Below, one piece after another: positions 1 to 7,614 of a stretch of 21,916 nucleotides of DNA (within the stretch, counting starts at the first letter, position 1; every line of letters starts with the position of its first letter). The notes beneath the pieces were generated by a model. The model searched no databases, was not told the DNA's origin, and was given only the letters and a program-made list of their open reading frames with translations. The DNA is from Prevotellamassilia sp. (GTDB lineage: Bacteria > Bacteroidota > Bacteroidia > Bacteroidales > Bacteroidaceae), in contig VSQE01000039.1 in assembly GCA_009775705.1 (NCBI GenBank), forward strand, positions 1-21,916, written 5' to 3'. The position numbers and the translations under genes are program-made.

Positions 1-2
1 AT

Positions 3-116
3 GGAAGAAAGGCAAAGTCGCTTGTCAAGTATGGTTTGGAGGAGATTTCAACAATACTTCTGCGTCCGACTTATACCACAAAATTCGATGTTTTCAAATT
101 TTTGTCATGTACTTAA
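3..116 (+). pseudogene. IS4-like transposase, C-terminal fragment at window edge
   Basis: A reading frame open from the left edge ends in TAA at 114-116. Its last 37 residues include KSLVKYGLEEI and finish FKFLSCT. From memory, the pattern K-S-L-x-K-Y-G-L near the end followed by a terminal FLSCT is typical of DDE transposases of the IS4 group in Bacteroidales. That is recognition of a family tail, not a database match. Only the C-terminus is visible, so I cannot say whether the full gene is intact. A perfect palindrome follows 7 bases after the stop, as expected at the end of an insertion sequence. The AT-rich stretch after it (about 160-310) has no gene and probably holds the IS right end, but I could not identify the terminal inverted repeat. 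Confidence 0.6.
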
Positions 117-123
117 ACAAATC

Positions 124-159
124 ATACAAAATAGACTTGAATTCAAGTCTATTTTGTAT
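124..159. terminator. Perfect 36-bp palindrome behind the transposase
   Basis: Two 18-base arms (124-141 and 142-159) are exact reverse complements centred on GAATTC, with no loop. The right arm ends in a T-rich run, so on the plus strand this can act as a rho-independent terminator for the transposase. The symmetry means it could stop transcription from either side and protect the IS from outside read-through. Confidence 0.6.
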
Positions 160-310
160 TTTTACATTTAGAAAGTTATTTGACAGCATAGCACCGCAAA
201 TCGCTGAAATTTGCACGGTTGCAAACTCGTTACCACTACTTCTCAAATAATTCGCTAAAAGTTTATTCTTCAATTGGTTAAGTCAAACCGATGAAAATCT
301 AAAATAAAAA

Positions 311-362
311 GGACCTGAAAAAACGCTTCCGGAGGATGATCCGGAAGCGTTTTTTCAGGTCC
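311..362 (-). terminator. Strong terminator of the sufE operon
   Basis: The arms 311-332 and 341-362 pair perfectly over 22 bp around an 8-base loop (333-340). An A6/T6 pair lies inside the stem, so transcripts from either strand carry a U-run. The hairpin lies 21 bases beyond the sufE stop on the minus strand and closes that operon. It also separates the operon from the IS remnant to its left. Confidence 0.85.
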
Positions 363-383
363 TTGCGCAAGGGTGTCGGAGCC

Positions 384-800
384 TCAGTTCGCAGAACAGG
401 CCAGGGCATACAGACGCATCTGTTTCACCATGGCCAGCAGGCCGTTGCTGCGCGTGGGAGTGAGGTGATCGGTCAGCCCTATCTCGCGGATAAAATAAAG
501 GTCGGCATCGAGGATTTCCTGCGGCGTATGCCCGCTCAGCACCCGGACGAGCAAGGCCACGATGCCTTTCACGATGAGCGCGTCGCTCTCGGCCCGGAAA
601 ACAAGACGGCCGTCCCGCTCCTCACACACCAGCCATACGCGGCTCTGGCAACCGTCTATCAGGTTCTGCTCTGTCTTTTCCTCTTCGGGCAGAGGCTCCT
701 GCTCTTCTCCCAGATCTATCAGCATCTGGTAACGGTCCATCCAGTCGTCTATCTCCAAGAACTCCTCTATCACTTCCTTCTGCAATTCGTCGATGGTCAT
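384..800 (-). CDS. sufE: SufE, sulfur acceptor for iron-sulfur cluster assembly
   Basis: A 138-aa cytosolic protein of normal SufE length. SufE accepts persulfide sulfur from the cysteine desulfurase SufS and passes it to the SufBCD scaffold. The signature IDGCQSRVWLV (residues 48-58) is present, and Cys51 falls at the same position as the sulfur-accepting Cys51 of E. coli SufE. The C-terminal LTPTRSNGL motif (about 113-121) is also family-typical. The start ATG at 800 lies 58 bases after the stop of the upstream M28 gene, so it is probably the last gene of the minus-strand operon and ends at the strong hairpin. No other suf gene is in the window, so sufE is detached from its usual partners, which is common in Bacteroidales. 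Identification is confident. Confidence 0.95.
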   Translation of the reverse strand: MTIDELQKEVIEEFLEIDDWMDRYQMLIDLGEEQEPLPEEEKTEQNLIDGCQSRVWLVCEERDGRLVFRAESDALIVKGIVALLVRVLSGHTPQEILDADLYFIREIGLTDHLTPTRSNGLLAMVKQMRLYALACSAN

Positions 801-858
801 ATCTTATATTCGGTCTATTCTGTTGTAGGTTTGCAATGGTATATACGTTTCTATCTTC

Positions 859-1869
859 TCATTTCTCCTCGGAGAGCACCTGAAGCACCGTCTGCCCCAC
901 GGCTTCGAGCGTGGCGGTGGAAATGTTCTCGGGCGTGTCGCTGACAGTGTGCCACGTAGGTCCGAACGAACGCTCGCCGTAGCCGTGGAACGGGATGATG
1001 TCTACGGTGGGGATTCCGGCCACCTCGTTCATCGGCTTGTGGTCATCCTGCGCGTATGTTCCGTCTTCGGACGGGAAAAACTCCGACTTGCCCGCCGTAG
1101 CGGCGGCGGCCCATATCTTGCCCACCACGTCGCGGGCATACTGGAGCGAGAAGCCCTCGTAGCAGAAACGTGCGCCGGCTCCGCCCACCATGTCGAGCAG
1201 GATGCCGAAACGGGCCTTGTAGCCCTCCTTGTGGGGATGGGCCGACCAGTATTGCGAGCCGAGACACCAGTCGTTGCCTTCGTCCGTCTGCTCTGCCCAG
1301 TAGGGGGCGCCGTAGTCCTCCATATCGAAACAGATGAAGTCAACGCCCACGGCCGGTTTCAACTCCCGCATCAGGCGGGCCAACTCCAGCATCACGGCCA
1401 CTCCGCTGGCTCCGTCGTTGGCAGCCATGACGGGGGTGCGGTGGTTGGCGGAATCGGGATCGGCATCGGCCCAGGGACGGCTGTCCCAATGGGCGCATAC
1501 AATGACACGGTCGGCCAGCTCGGGACGATAGGCGGCGATGATGTTGCGGCAGCCCAGACGTTTTCCGTCCCATCCCGTGACCGTGGTATTCTGCTCGGTC
1601 ACCACAAGACCATAGCTCCGGAACTTCGCGGCAATGTAATCACCGCAAAGACGATGGGCCTCGGAATCGGGCACACGGGGACCGAAGTCGCACTGCCGTT
1701 TCACGAAGGCCAGTGCCGAATCGGCATCAAAGCGCACCGCCGTGGCGGAAAGGGTATCGGCATCGACCGCGCCGGCACCGCCGGCTGCCGGTTTGTTGCC
1801 GCAGCCCGCCAGCAACGCACCCGCCGCCAGCAACAGGGCGGGCAGGACGGAAAGTTTGTTTTTTCTCAT
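859..1869 (-). CDS. M28 metallopeptidase-fold lipoprotein, probable glutaminyl cyclase
   Basis: A 336-aa lipoprotein with signal MRKNKLSVLP and lipobox LLAGC, lipidated at Cys23. The M28 zinc scaffold is visible: H127 in CAHWDSRPWAD, D152 in ANDGASG, E184 in DMEDYG, then D275/D276/H277, and H307 in PTWHTVSDT. The W306-H307 pair, and the shortage of a typical aminopeptidase second metal set, match type II (animal-like) glutaminyl-peptide cyclotransferases, which are known in Porphyromonas and relatives. These enzymes convert N-terminal Gln to pyroglutamate on exported proteins in the periplasm or at the inner membrane. This matters because signal peptidase I cleavage often exposes Gln in Bacteroidales. 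The gene lies 27 bases after the dipeptidase stop, in the same operon. The alternative is a true aminopeptidase; I favour cyclase. Confidence 0.8.
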   Translation of the reverse strand: MRKNKLSVLPALLLAAGALLAGCGNKPAAGGAGAVDADTLSATAVRFDADSALAFVKRQCDFGPRVPDSEAHRLCGDYIAAKFRSYGLVVTEQNTTVTGWDGKRLGCRNIIAAYRPELADRVIVCAHWDSRPWADADPDSANHRTPVMAANDGASGVAVMLELARLMRELKPAVGVDFICFDMEDYGAPYWAEQTDEGNDWCLGSQYWSAHPHKEGYKARFGILLDMVGGAGARFCYEGFSLQYARDVVGKIWAAAATAGKSEFFPSEDGTYAQDDHKPMNEVAGIPTVDIIPFHGYGERSFGPTWHTVSDTPENISTATLEAVGQTVLQVLSEEK

Positions 1870-1896
1870 CGTAATAAAAGATTATGGATAAGACGC

Positions 1897-3690
1897 TCAG
1901 AAATCATTCATCGTGTTGTTCTTGACCGAACCGGCAAACTGCACCTGACTCATCACACGGATAAAGTTGCCGCCCCAAAGCTTGCGCAGATGCTTCACGG
2001 CAAGGCCTTCGGCCATGAGCATGCGCGTGAGACGGGTCATCTCGGCCGCCGAGGAGAGACCGAGCACACCGCCGTCTCCGTCAAAATCGGAGCCGATGCC
2101 TACATGGTCTATACCGGCCACCTCGACCATGTGCATGATGTGGCGCACAACATCGCAGACAGTGGCCTCGCCCTCCTCGCGCAGGAAACCGTGGTAGAAG
2201 GTGGCCTGCGCCACGCCGCCGCGGGCGGCAAGACTGCGGAGCTGGTCGTCGGAGAGGTTGCGCGGATGGTTGCACAGGGCACGCGACGACGAATGGGAGC
2301 AGATGACGGGCTGGCAGCTAAGAGAGAGAACGTCGTAGAAAGTCTCTTCGGAAGCATGGGAGAGGTCCACCATCATGCCCGTGCGGTTCATCTCGGCCAC
2401 CACGGAACGTCCGAAGTCGCTCAGACCGCCGTGCTCGCGCTGCGAGCGCACCGCCGAGTCGCAAATGTCGTTGTCTCCGTTGTGACAGAGCGTCATGTAG
2501 ACGACCCCCTCGTAACGGTAGCGCTCGATGTTGCTCAGGTCGCGCCCGATGGCATAGCCGTTCTCTATACCCAAAAGAACGGATTTCTTCCCGATGGTCT
2601 TGGCCTGGAAAAGCGCTTTGGGGGTGAGGGCCAGCGAAAGACCGTGACATTGCCGCACCGCCTGCCGCACGGAAGCCAGAATGCGGTCCGTGCGCTCCGT
2701 AGCCGCAGCCAGTTCCAGGCCGGAGCGGCCGCCCTGCGGCAGATAGGCCGCCATGACAACGGCATCGAGCCGTCCTTCGGTCATCTTGTGCAAATCGACC
2801 AGTGCCCGAGGGTCGCGCCGGTCGGGCGAATATCCGCGATCGAAAAGCATCGGGGTGTCGCAATGCGAGTCGAGCGTGAGGACCTGACGGTGCACTTCGC
2901 ACACCTGACGGTATTTTTCGGCCTCTTCCACGAAATAGCGGAACAGGGGCATCATGGTCTTGTCGTTTTCAAGCAGGAAGCACTCGGGGTGCCACTGCAC
3001 TCCCACAACGCTCTTCATCTCGTTGCTTTCCACGGCCTCGGCCACACCGTCGGCAGCACGGGCCGTGACACGCAGGAGCGGCCCAGCATCGGCCACTCCC
3101 TGATGGTGGAAGGAATTGACACAGAACTCCGTCCCGAGCAGCTGCGCCACTATGGAATCTGCCTCGGCCGTGACCCGGTGGGAAGCCGCTCCGCGTGCCA
3201 TCTGCTGGCTGTGCTTGAGAAGCGGTGCGCCGGGCATGGCCGTTGCCAGATCCTGATGGATGCGGCCACCCAGTGCGGCCGTCAGGACCTGCATGCCCCG
3301 ACAGATACCGAGGATGGGTATCTGGCGGTCGAAGGCCAGACGCGCCAGCAACAGTTCCATGCGGTCGCGCTCCGGCGTGACGCTGCCCAGCGCGGGACAG
3401 GGGTCTTCGCCCAACAGCAGCGGATTGATGTCGCCGCCACCCGACAGCAGGAGGCCGTCGATGCGGTCGAGCAGGGAAAGCAGCAACGGGCGGTTGTCCG
3501 TGACGGGAATCACAACGGGTATGCCTCCGGCCACCTCGACACTGCGATAGTATCCTTCGGCCAGTTCACAGCCCCGGTCGCCCAGATTGCCGCTGATGCC
3601 TATCACGGGCCGGGCCGTATGGTTGGGAAAATGGCCGGTGGTCTCGGAATAGGCGATATTGAAATCCAAATTTTCGATTGTCATCTGCAT
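1897..3690 (-). CDS. Fusion of class I amidotransferase (peptidase C26) and M19 dipeptidase
   Basis: A 597-aa two-domain protein. Residues about 27-255 form a PuuD-like gamma-glutamyl hydrolase: nucleophile C130 in LGICRGMQ, and H234 and E236 in VQWHPE. Residues about 268-585 are a membrane-dipeptidase (renal dipeptidase, M19) TIM barrel. Its metal ligands are all present: H276/D278 in DSHCDTP, E376 in GIENGYA, H445 and H466, plus D535 in GSDFDG. The first domain hydrolyses gamma-glutamyl amide bonds and the second cleaves dipeptides, so one chain could take gamma-glutamyl peptides to free amino acids. I see no signal peptide, which suggests the cytosol. The start is ATG at 3690, with an alternative ATG two codons in. 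I recall this fusion from other Bacteroidetes; its physiological substrate is unknown to me. Confidence 0.9.
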   Translation of the reverse strand: MQMTIENLDFNIAYSETTGHFPNHTARPVIGISGNLGDRGCELAEGYYRSVEVAGGIPVVIPVTDNRPLLLSLLDRIDGLLLSGGGDINPLLLGEDPCPALGSVTPERDRMELLLARLAFDRQIPILGICRGMQVLTAALGGRIHQDLATAMPGAPLLKHSQQMARGAASHRVTAEADSIVAQLLGTEFCVNSFHHQGVADAGPLLRVTARAADGVAEAVESNEMKSVVGVQWHPECFLLENDKTMMPLFRYFVEEAEKYRQVCEVHRQVLTLDSHCDTPMLFDRGYSPDRRDPRALVDLHKMTEGRLDAVVMAAYLPQGGRSGLELAAATERTDRILASVRQAVRQCHGLSLALTPKALFQAKTIGKKSVLLGIENGYAIGRDLSNIERYRYEGVVYMTLCHNGDNDICDSAVRSQREHGGLSDFGRSVVAEMNRTGMMVDLSHASEETFYDVLSLSCQPVICSHSSSRALCNHPRNLSDDQLRSLAARGGVAQATFYHGFLREEGEATVCDVVRHIMHMVEVAGIDHVGIGSDFDGDGGVLGLSSAAEMTRLTRMLMAEGLAVKHLRKLWGGNFIRVMSQVQFAGSVKNNTMNDF

Positions 3691-3712
3691 ATACAGTTAT
3701 ATCCATATACAG
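3688..3712. repeat. Direct repeat CATATACAG, 16-bp spacing
   Basis: The nonamer CATATACAG occurs at 3688-3696 and again at 3704-3712, in the 56-base gap just upstream of the dipeptidase start. The first copy overlaps the start codon. It may be an operator or a chance repeat in an AT-rich leader. No TAnnTTTG promoter element is seen here, so the gene is probably read from upstream. Confidence 0.3.
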
Positions 3713-3746
3713 GCCATGCGGAAACTGCCGCAAAGGCCGGAAGACG

Positions 3747-4043
3747 CTACTTTTTCCGCTTCGGATTGCGCGGAAACCAGCCTTTCTCCACTCTCTGTTC
3801 CTGCTCGAAAAGCTCCTTGATGGTCCAGAGAGAGGAAAAGCCTACGATACCCGCCAAGGCGCTCCAGAACACATCGGCAATGAAAAGCGCGCCGACGGCA
3901 CCGCCTATCCCTACCAGCAGAAAGACCCACCAGGGACGTGTGCCGAAATAGTACTCCGTCTTGATCACGATGGGATGGAAAATCCCGATGACAAGGAATG
4001 TGGCCAGCCCCAGCAGGAGCCCCTGAAAATGCAATCCGTCCAT
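3747..4043 (-). CDS. DUF4491 small membrane protein
   Basis: A 98-aa protein with three predicted membrane segments (about 6-26, 37-56 and 58-75). The conserved stretches GIFHPIVIKTEYYFGT, WWVFLLVGI and VEKGWFPRNPKRK are ones I associate with DUF4491, a small membrane family of unknown function common in Bacteroidales. The tail is strongly basic (PKRKK) and probably cytosolic. The ATG starts 5 bases after the stop of the regulator gene, so the two are almost certainly co-transcribed and perhaps translationally coupled. No function can be assigned. Its place between an Lrp-type regulator and a peptide-hydrolysing enzyme suggests a link with amino acid or peptide handling, but that is inference only. 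Confidence 0.85.
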   Translation of the reverse strand: MDGLHFQGLLLGLATFLVIGIFHPIVIKTEYYFGTRPWWVFLLVGIGGAVGALFIADVFWSALAGIVGFSSLWTIKELFEQEQRVEKGWFPRNPKRKK

Positions 4044-4048
4044 GGTGC

Positions 4049-4642
4049 TCAGCGTTTGACGGTTTTCCGGCGGCCCGGCCGGAAAGCGGTGCAGGAACCG
4101 TCCGCTTCCTCTCCGGTACCCTCGCCGTCACAGAGTTCGCCATCGGCACAGAGGGCGGAGGCACACTCCTCCCTGCTACCGTCGGGCAGAATGATGGGCA
4201 CCTCGCGGTTGATGCTCTGTTCGAGAGAAATGAGCGTCTCGGTGGAGATGACTCCGGGAATACCCTGAATCCTGTTGTTAAGCAAGTCCATGAGATGTTC
4301 GTTGTCGCGCGAATAGAGTTTCACGAGCATGGTGTAGGGACCGGTCGTGAAATGGCATTCGATGATCTCGGGAATCTTTTCCAGCTCGGCCGACACGTTC
4401 TTGTACATCGACCCTCTTTCCAGTTTGATACCGACGTAGGTGCAGGTGCTGTAACCGATGTGCTTGGGATAAACATGATAGCCCGAGCCGGTAATGACTC
4501 CCGATTCAATGAGCCGCTGTACCCGCTGATGGATGGCTGCCCGCGAGACACCGCACACCTGTGCCACGTCTTTGAAAGGAATCCGGGCATTGACCGAAAT
4601 GATCTGCAATATTTTCAGATCCAGAATGTCAACTTTTTCCAT
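4049..4642 (-). CDS. Lrp/AsnC family transcriptional regulator with a C-terminal extension
   Basis: A 197-aa regulator. Residues 4-62 form the AsnC-type helix-turn-helix (DLKILQIISVNARIPFKDVA, then GVSRAAIHQRVQRL). Residues about 68-145 form the RAM effector-binding domain (the IECHFTTGPYTMLVKLY and IQGIPGVISTETLISLEQ regions). Such proteins form dimers or octamers that sense amino acids. Family members usually end near residue 150-160. This one carries about 45 further residues with four cysteines (160, 165, 171, 184), an acidic stretch and a basic end. It is the first gene of the minus-strand operon, divergent from mutS, with a TAACTTTG promoter element upstream. It probably controls its own operon and responds to an amino acid, though which one cannot be read from the sequence. 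Confidence 0.88.
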   Translation of the reverse strand: MEKVDILDLKILQIISVNARIPFKDVAQVCGVSRAAIHQRVQRLIESGVITGSGYHVYPKHIGYSTCTYVGIKLERGSMYKNVSAELEKIPEIIECHFTTGPYTMLVKLYSRDNEHLMDLLNNRIQGIPGVISTETLISLEQSINREVPIILPDGSREECASALCADGELCDGEGTGEEADGSCTAFRPGRRKTVKR

Positions 4643-4668
4643 TTTGTTTTTCTTTTTTTACTTGGCCG

Positions 4669-4676
4669 CAAAGTTA
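4669..4676 (-). promoter_or_regulatory. -7 element TAACTTTG for the lrp operon
   Basis: Read on the minus strand, TAACTTTG matches the Bacteroidetes -7 consensus TAnnTTTG exactly and lies 26 bases before the regulator ATG. A TTG lies 22 bases further upstream (4699-4701) and could serve as the -33 element. The gap is on the long side. Confidence 0.55.
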
Positions 4677-4717
4677 CAATAATCTTCGGGCAAAAAGACA
4701 ACAAACACCTGCAAAAA

Positions 4718-4733
4718 ACTATAATTGTATAGT
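4718..4733. promoter_or_regulatory. Inverted repeat ACTATA-N4-TATAGT between lrp and mutS
   Basis: Six-base arms (4718-4723 and 4728-4733) flank ATTG in the divergent intergenic region, about 42 bases upstream of the lrp -7 element. Lrp-family proteins often bind AT-rich dyads near their own promoter, so autoregulation is plausible but unproven. Confidence 0.3.
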
Positions 4734-4849
4734 CCCTCCGGCCGGAAAACAGTGAAAAATCACACATACAGGTTTCTTTTCCGGACAAAATGAAAACGGG
4801 TCCGAAGGCCGGCCGGCCCTGAGACTCCGGCCCATCCCGAAAAAATGCG

Positions 4850-4857
4850 TATCTTTG
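4850..4857 (+). promoter_or_regulatory. -7 element TATCTTTG for mutS
   Basis: This is an exact match to TAnnTTTG, 22 bases before the mutS ATG. That spacing is compatible with a short leader. I see no clear TTTG at the -33 position, so it is a half-supported promoter. Confidence 0.55.
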
Positions 4858-4879
4858 CCACACAAAAAAGACTAAGAAG

Positions 4880-7501
4880 ATGGCAAAGGAAAAGGACGAA
4901 CTGACCCCGATGATGAGGCAGTTTCACGACTTGAAGAAACAGCATCCCGACGCGATTCTGCTCTTCCGCTGCGGCGACTTTTACGAGACCTACTGTGACG
5001 ATGCCGTGACGGCATCGCAGGTGCTGGGCATCACCCTGACCCGCCGCAGCAGCAAGGGAGCGCAGACAGCGGCAACAGAGATGGCAGGTTTCCCGCACCA
5101 TGCCCTCGACACCTATCTGCCACGCTTCATCCGCGCCGGCTACCGCGTGGCCATCTGCGACCAGCTGGAAGATCCCAAACTGACGAAAAAACTGGTGCGG
5201 CGCGGCATTACCGAACTGGTCACCCCGGGAGTGGCGATGGGCGACAACGTGCTCAATAGCCGGGAAAACAACTTTCTGGCCTCTCTCCACTTCGGACGCG
5301 GAGCCGTAGGCCTGGCACTGCTCGACATCTCGACAGGCGAATTCCTCGTGGCCGAAGGCACGGCGGAGTACACCGACAAATTGCTTTCGGGCTTCAGCCC
5401 GAAGGAAATTCTGGTGGAAAGGGGGCTGAAAGGACGGCTGGAGAGCCTTTTCGGCAACAAGTACTTTGTCTACGAAATGGAGGACTGGGCCTTCGGCGAA
5501 ACCGCCGCACGAGACAAGCTGCTGCGCCATTTCGAGGTGAAGAACCTGAAAGGCTTCGGCGTGGACCATCTGGAAACGGCGGTCACGGCGGCGGGAGCCA
5601 TCCTTGCCTATCTGGAACTGACGCAGCACACGCACATCGGACACATCACGACACTGCGGCGCATCGAAGAGGACCACTTCGTGCGCCTGGACAAATTCAC
5701 CACACGCAACCTGGAACTGGTAAGCGCCATGAACGAGGGAGGCAGATCCTTGCTCTCCGTCATGGACCGTACCCTCACCCCGATGGGCGCACGCCAGCTC
5801 TACCGCTGGCTGATGTTCCCCCTGCGCAGCCTGAAAGAGATACGGCGGCGGCAGGATGGCGTGGAATACTTTTTCCGGGAACCGGAATTCCGGGAACTGT
5901 GCCGGCTCGAACTGGAAAAGGCGGGCGATGTGGAACGCATCGTCTCGAAAGTGGCCGTGGGCCGCGCCAATCCGCGGGAAATGCAACAGCTGCGCGTGGC
6001 GCTCGAAAGCGTGTCCGCCATCCGGAAAGCCTGCGAACATTCCCACGACCGGAACATCAGGGCACTGACCGACAGGCTGGACAACTGCGAGGAGCTACAC
6101 GGCCTCCTGCTGCACACCCTGCGCTCCGAACCGCCCGTGCTCGTGGCCAAAGGCGGCGTAATAGCCGCAGGAGTGAACGCCGAACTGGACGAGATGAGGG
6201 CCATCTCCACTTCCGGAAAGGACTATCTCCTGAAAATCCAGCAACGCGAAAGCGAGGCCACAGGCATTCCCAGCCTGAAGATAGGATTCAACAATATCTT
6301 CGGCTACTACATCGAAGTGAGAAACACCTACAAGGACAAGGTGCCGCAGGAGTGGATACGCAAGCAGACACTGGCGCAGGCGGAACGCTACATCACACAG
6401 GAACTGAAGGAATACGAGGAAAAGATCCTGGGCGCCGAAGACAAGATCCTGGCACTGGAAATACGCCTCTTCAACGAACTGCTGCAAAAGGCGGCCACCT
6501 TCATCGAACCGCTGCAACAGAACGCCGCCACACTCTCCGCACTGGACTGCCTGCACTCGCTGGCCACCGTGGCCGAAGAGCACCGCTACGTGCGCCCCGT
6601 CGTGGACGAGAGCCTGACACTCGACATCCGCGGCGGCCGCCATCCGGTCATCGAGACCCTGATGCCGCCGGGCGAGGAATACGTGGCCAACGACGTGACA
6701 CTGGACACGGAGAAGCAGCAGATCATCATCATCACCGGTCCCAACATGGCGGGAAAGAGCGCCCTGCTTCGACAGACGGCCCTCATTACCCTGCTGGCAC
6801 AGACCGGCTCGTTCGTGCCGGCCGACAGCGCCCGCATCGGGCTGGTGGACAAGATCTTCACCCGCGTCGGCGCCAGCGATAACATCTCCGTGGGCGAAAG
6901 TACTTTCATGGTGGAGATGAGCGAGGCGGCCAACATCATGAACAACCTGACCCCGCGCAGCCTGGTCCTCTTCGACGAACTGGGACGCGGCACCTCTACC
7001 TACGACGGTATCTCCATCGCCTGGTCCATCGTGGAACACATCCACGAAAACCGCAAGGCTCCCGCCCGCACCCTCTTCGCCACCCACTATCACGAACTGA
7101 ACGAGATGGAGAAACTCTTTCCGCGCGTGAAGAACTGGAACGTCTCGGTGCGCGAACACAGTGGCCGCATCGTCTTCCTGCGCAAACTGGCCCGCGGAGG
7201 GTCGGAACACTCCTTCGGCATCCACGTGGCGCGGCTGGCCGGTATGCCGCAAGGCATCGTGCACCGTGCCGAGGACGTTCTGCACCAGCTCGAATCGGCC
7301 GGCGGACACGGCAACATCCAGCTTCCTTCCTCAGCCGCAACGACGGACAAGGCGGGAATGCAACTCAGCATGTTCCAGTTGGACGACCCTGTCCTGAAAC
7401 AGATCCGCGATGAGATCCTGCATCTCGACATCAACACCCTCACCCCCGTAGACGCCCTGAACAAACTGAACGACATCAAACGCATCCTGCTGGGCAAATA
7501 G
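4880..7501 (+). CDS. mutS: MutS, DNA mismatch recognition ATPase
   Basis: An 873-aa protein of normal MutS1 length. The mismatch-reading motif is at the N-terminus (CGDFYETY, with F34 stacking on the mismatch and E36). Connector, lever and clamp regions follow (about 130-550). The C-terminal ABC-type ATPase has Walker A GPNMAGKS at 620-627 and Walker B DELGRGTS beginning at D699. The protein scans DNA as a dimer and recruits MutL to start repair. All key motifs are intact. The gene stands alone on its strand, divergent from the lrp-type regulator, with a TATCTTTG promoter element upstream. I see no convincing terminator in the 113 bases before the restriction cassette, so read-through into it is possible. 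Composition is GC-rich, like the genes to its left and unlike the next two genes. Confidence 0.97.
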   Translation: MAKEKDELTPMMRQFHDLKKQHPDAILLFRCGDFYETYCDDAVTASQVLGITLTRRSSKGAQTAATEMAGFPHHALDTYLPRFIRAGYRVAICDQLEDPKLTKKLVRRGITELVTPGVAMGDNVLNSRENNFLASLHFGRGAVGLALLDISTGEFLVAEGTAEYTDKLLSGFSPKEILVERGLKGRLESLFGNKYFVYEMEDWAFGETAARDKLLRHFEVKNLKGFGVDHLETAVTAAGAILAYLELTQHTHIGHITTLRRIEEDHFVRLDKFTTRNLELVSAMNEGGRSLLSVMDRTLTPMGARQLYRWLMFPLRSLKEIRRRQDGVEYFFREPEFRELCRLELEKAGDVERIVSKVAVGRANPREMQQLRVALESVSAIRKACEHSHDRNIRALTDRLDNCEELHGLLLHTLRSEPPVLVAKGGVIAAGVNAELDEMRAISTSGKDYLLKIQQRESEATGIPSLKIGFNNIFGYYIEVRNTYKDKVPQEWIRKQTLAQAERYITQELKEYEEKILGAEDKILALEIRLFNELLQKAATFIEPLQQNAATLSALDCLHSLATVAEEHRYVRPVVDESLTLDIRGGRHPVIETLMPPGEEYVANDVTLDTEKQQIIIITGPNMAGKSALLRQTALITLLAQTGSFVPADSARIGLVDKIFTRVGASDNISVGESTFMVEMSEAANIMNNLTPRSLVLFDELGRGTSTYDGISIAWSIVEHIHENRKAPARTLFATHYHELNEMEKLFPRVKNWNVSVREHSGRIVFLRKLARGGSEHSFGIHVARLAGMPQGIVHRAEDVLHQLESAGGHGNIQLPSSAATTDKAGMQLSMFQLDDPVLKQIRDEILHLDINTLTPVDALNKLNDIKRILLGK

Positions 7502-7614
7502 CCGCGGACACGCAACACCACCATAGCGTCCGACATCACGACAGGCACAGGCTGTATGGTTGAAACAAGCACAGGAAATAAAACAAAAACAATAAGTAAA
7601 ACCAGGAGACAATA

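Noticed and set aside
949..3951. A 1000-codon open frame on the plus strand, antisense to the M28 and dipeptidase genes
   Set aside because: It runs opposite two well-recognised proteins with intact motifs, its translation is rich in H, R, G and Q with no family pattern, and long antisense frames are expected in GC-rich genes with this codon usage.
4760..7309. Long minus-strand frames opposite mutS
   Set aside because: MutS motifs are complete on the plus strand. The antisense chains have no recognisable domains and no promoter of their own.
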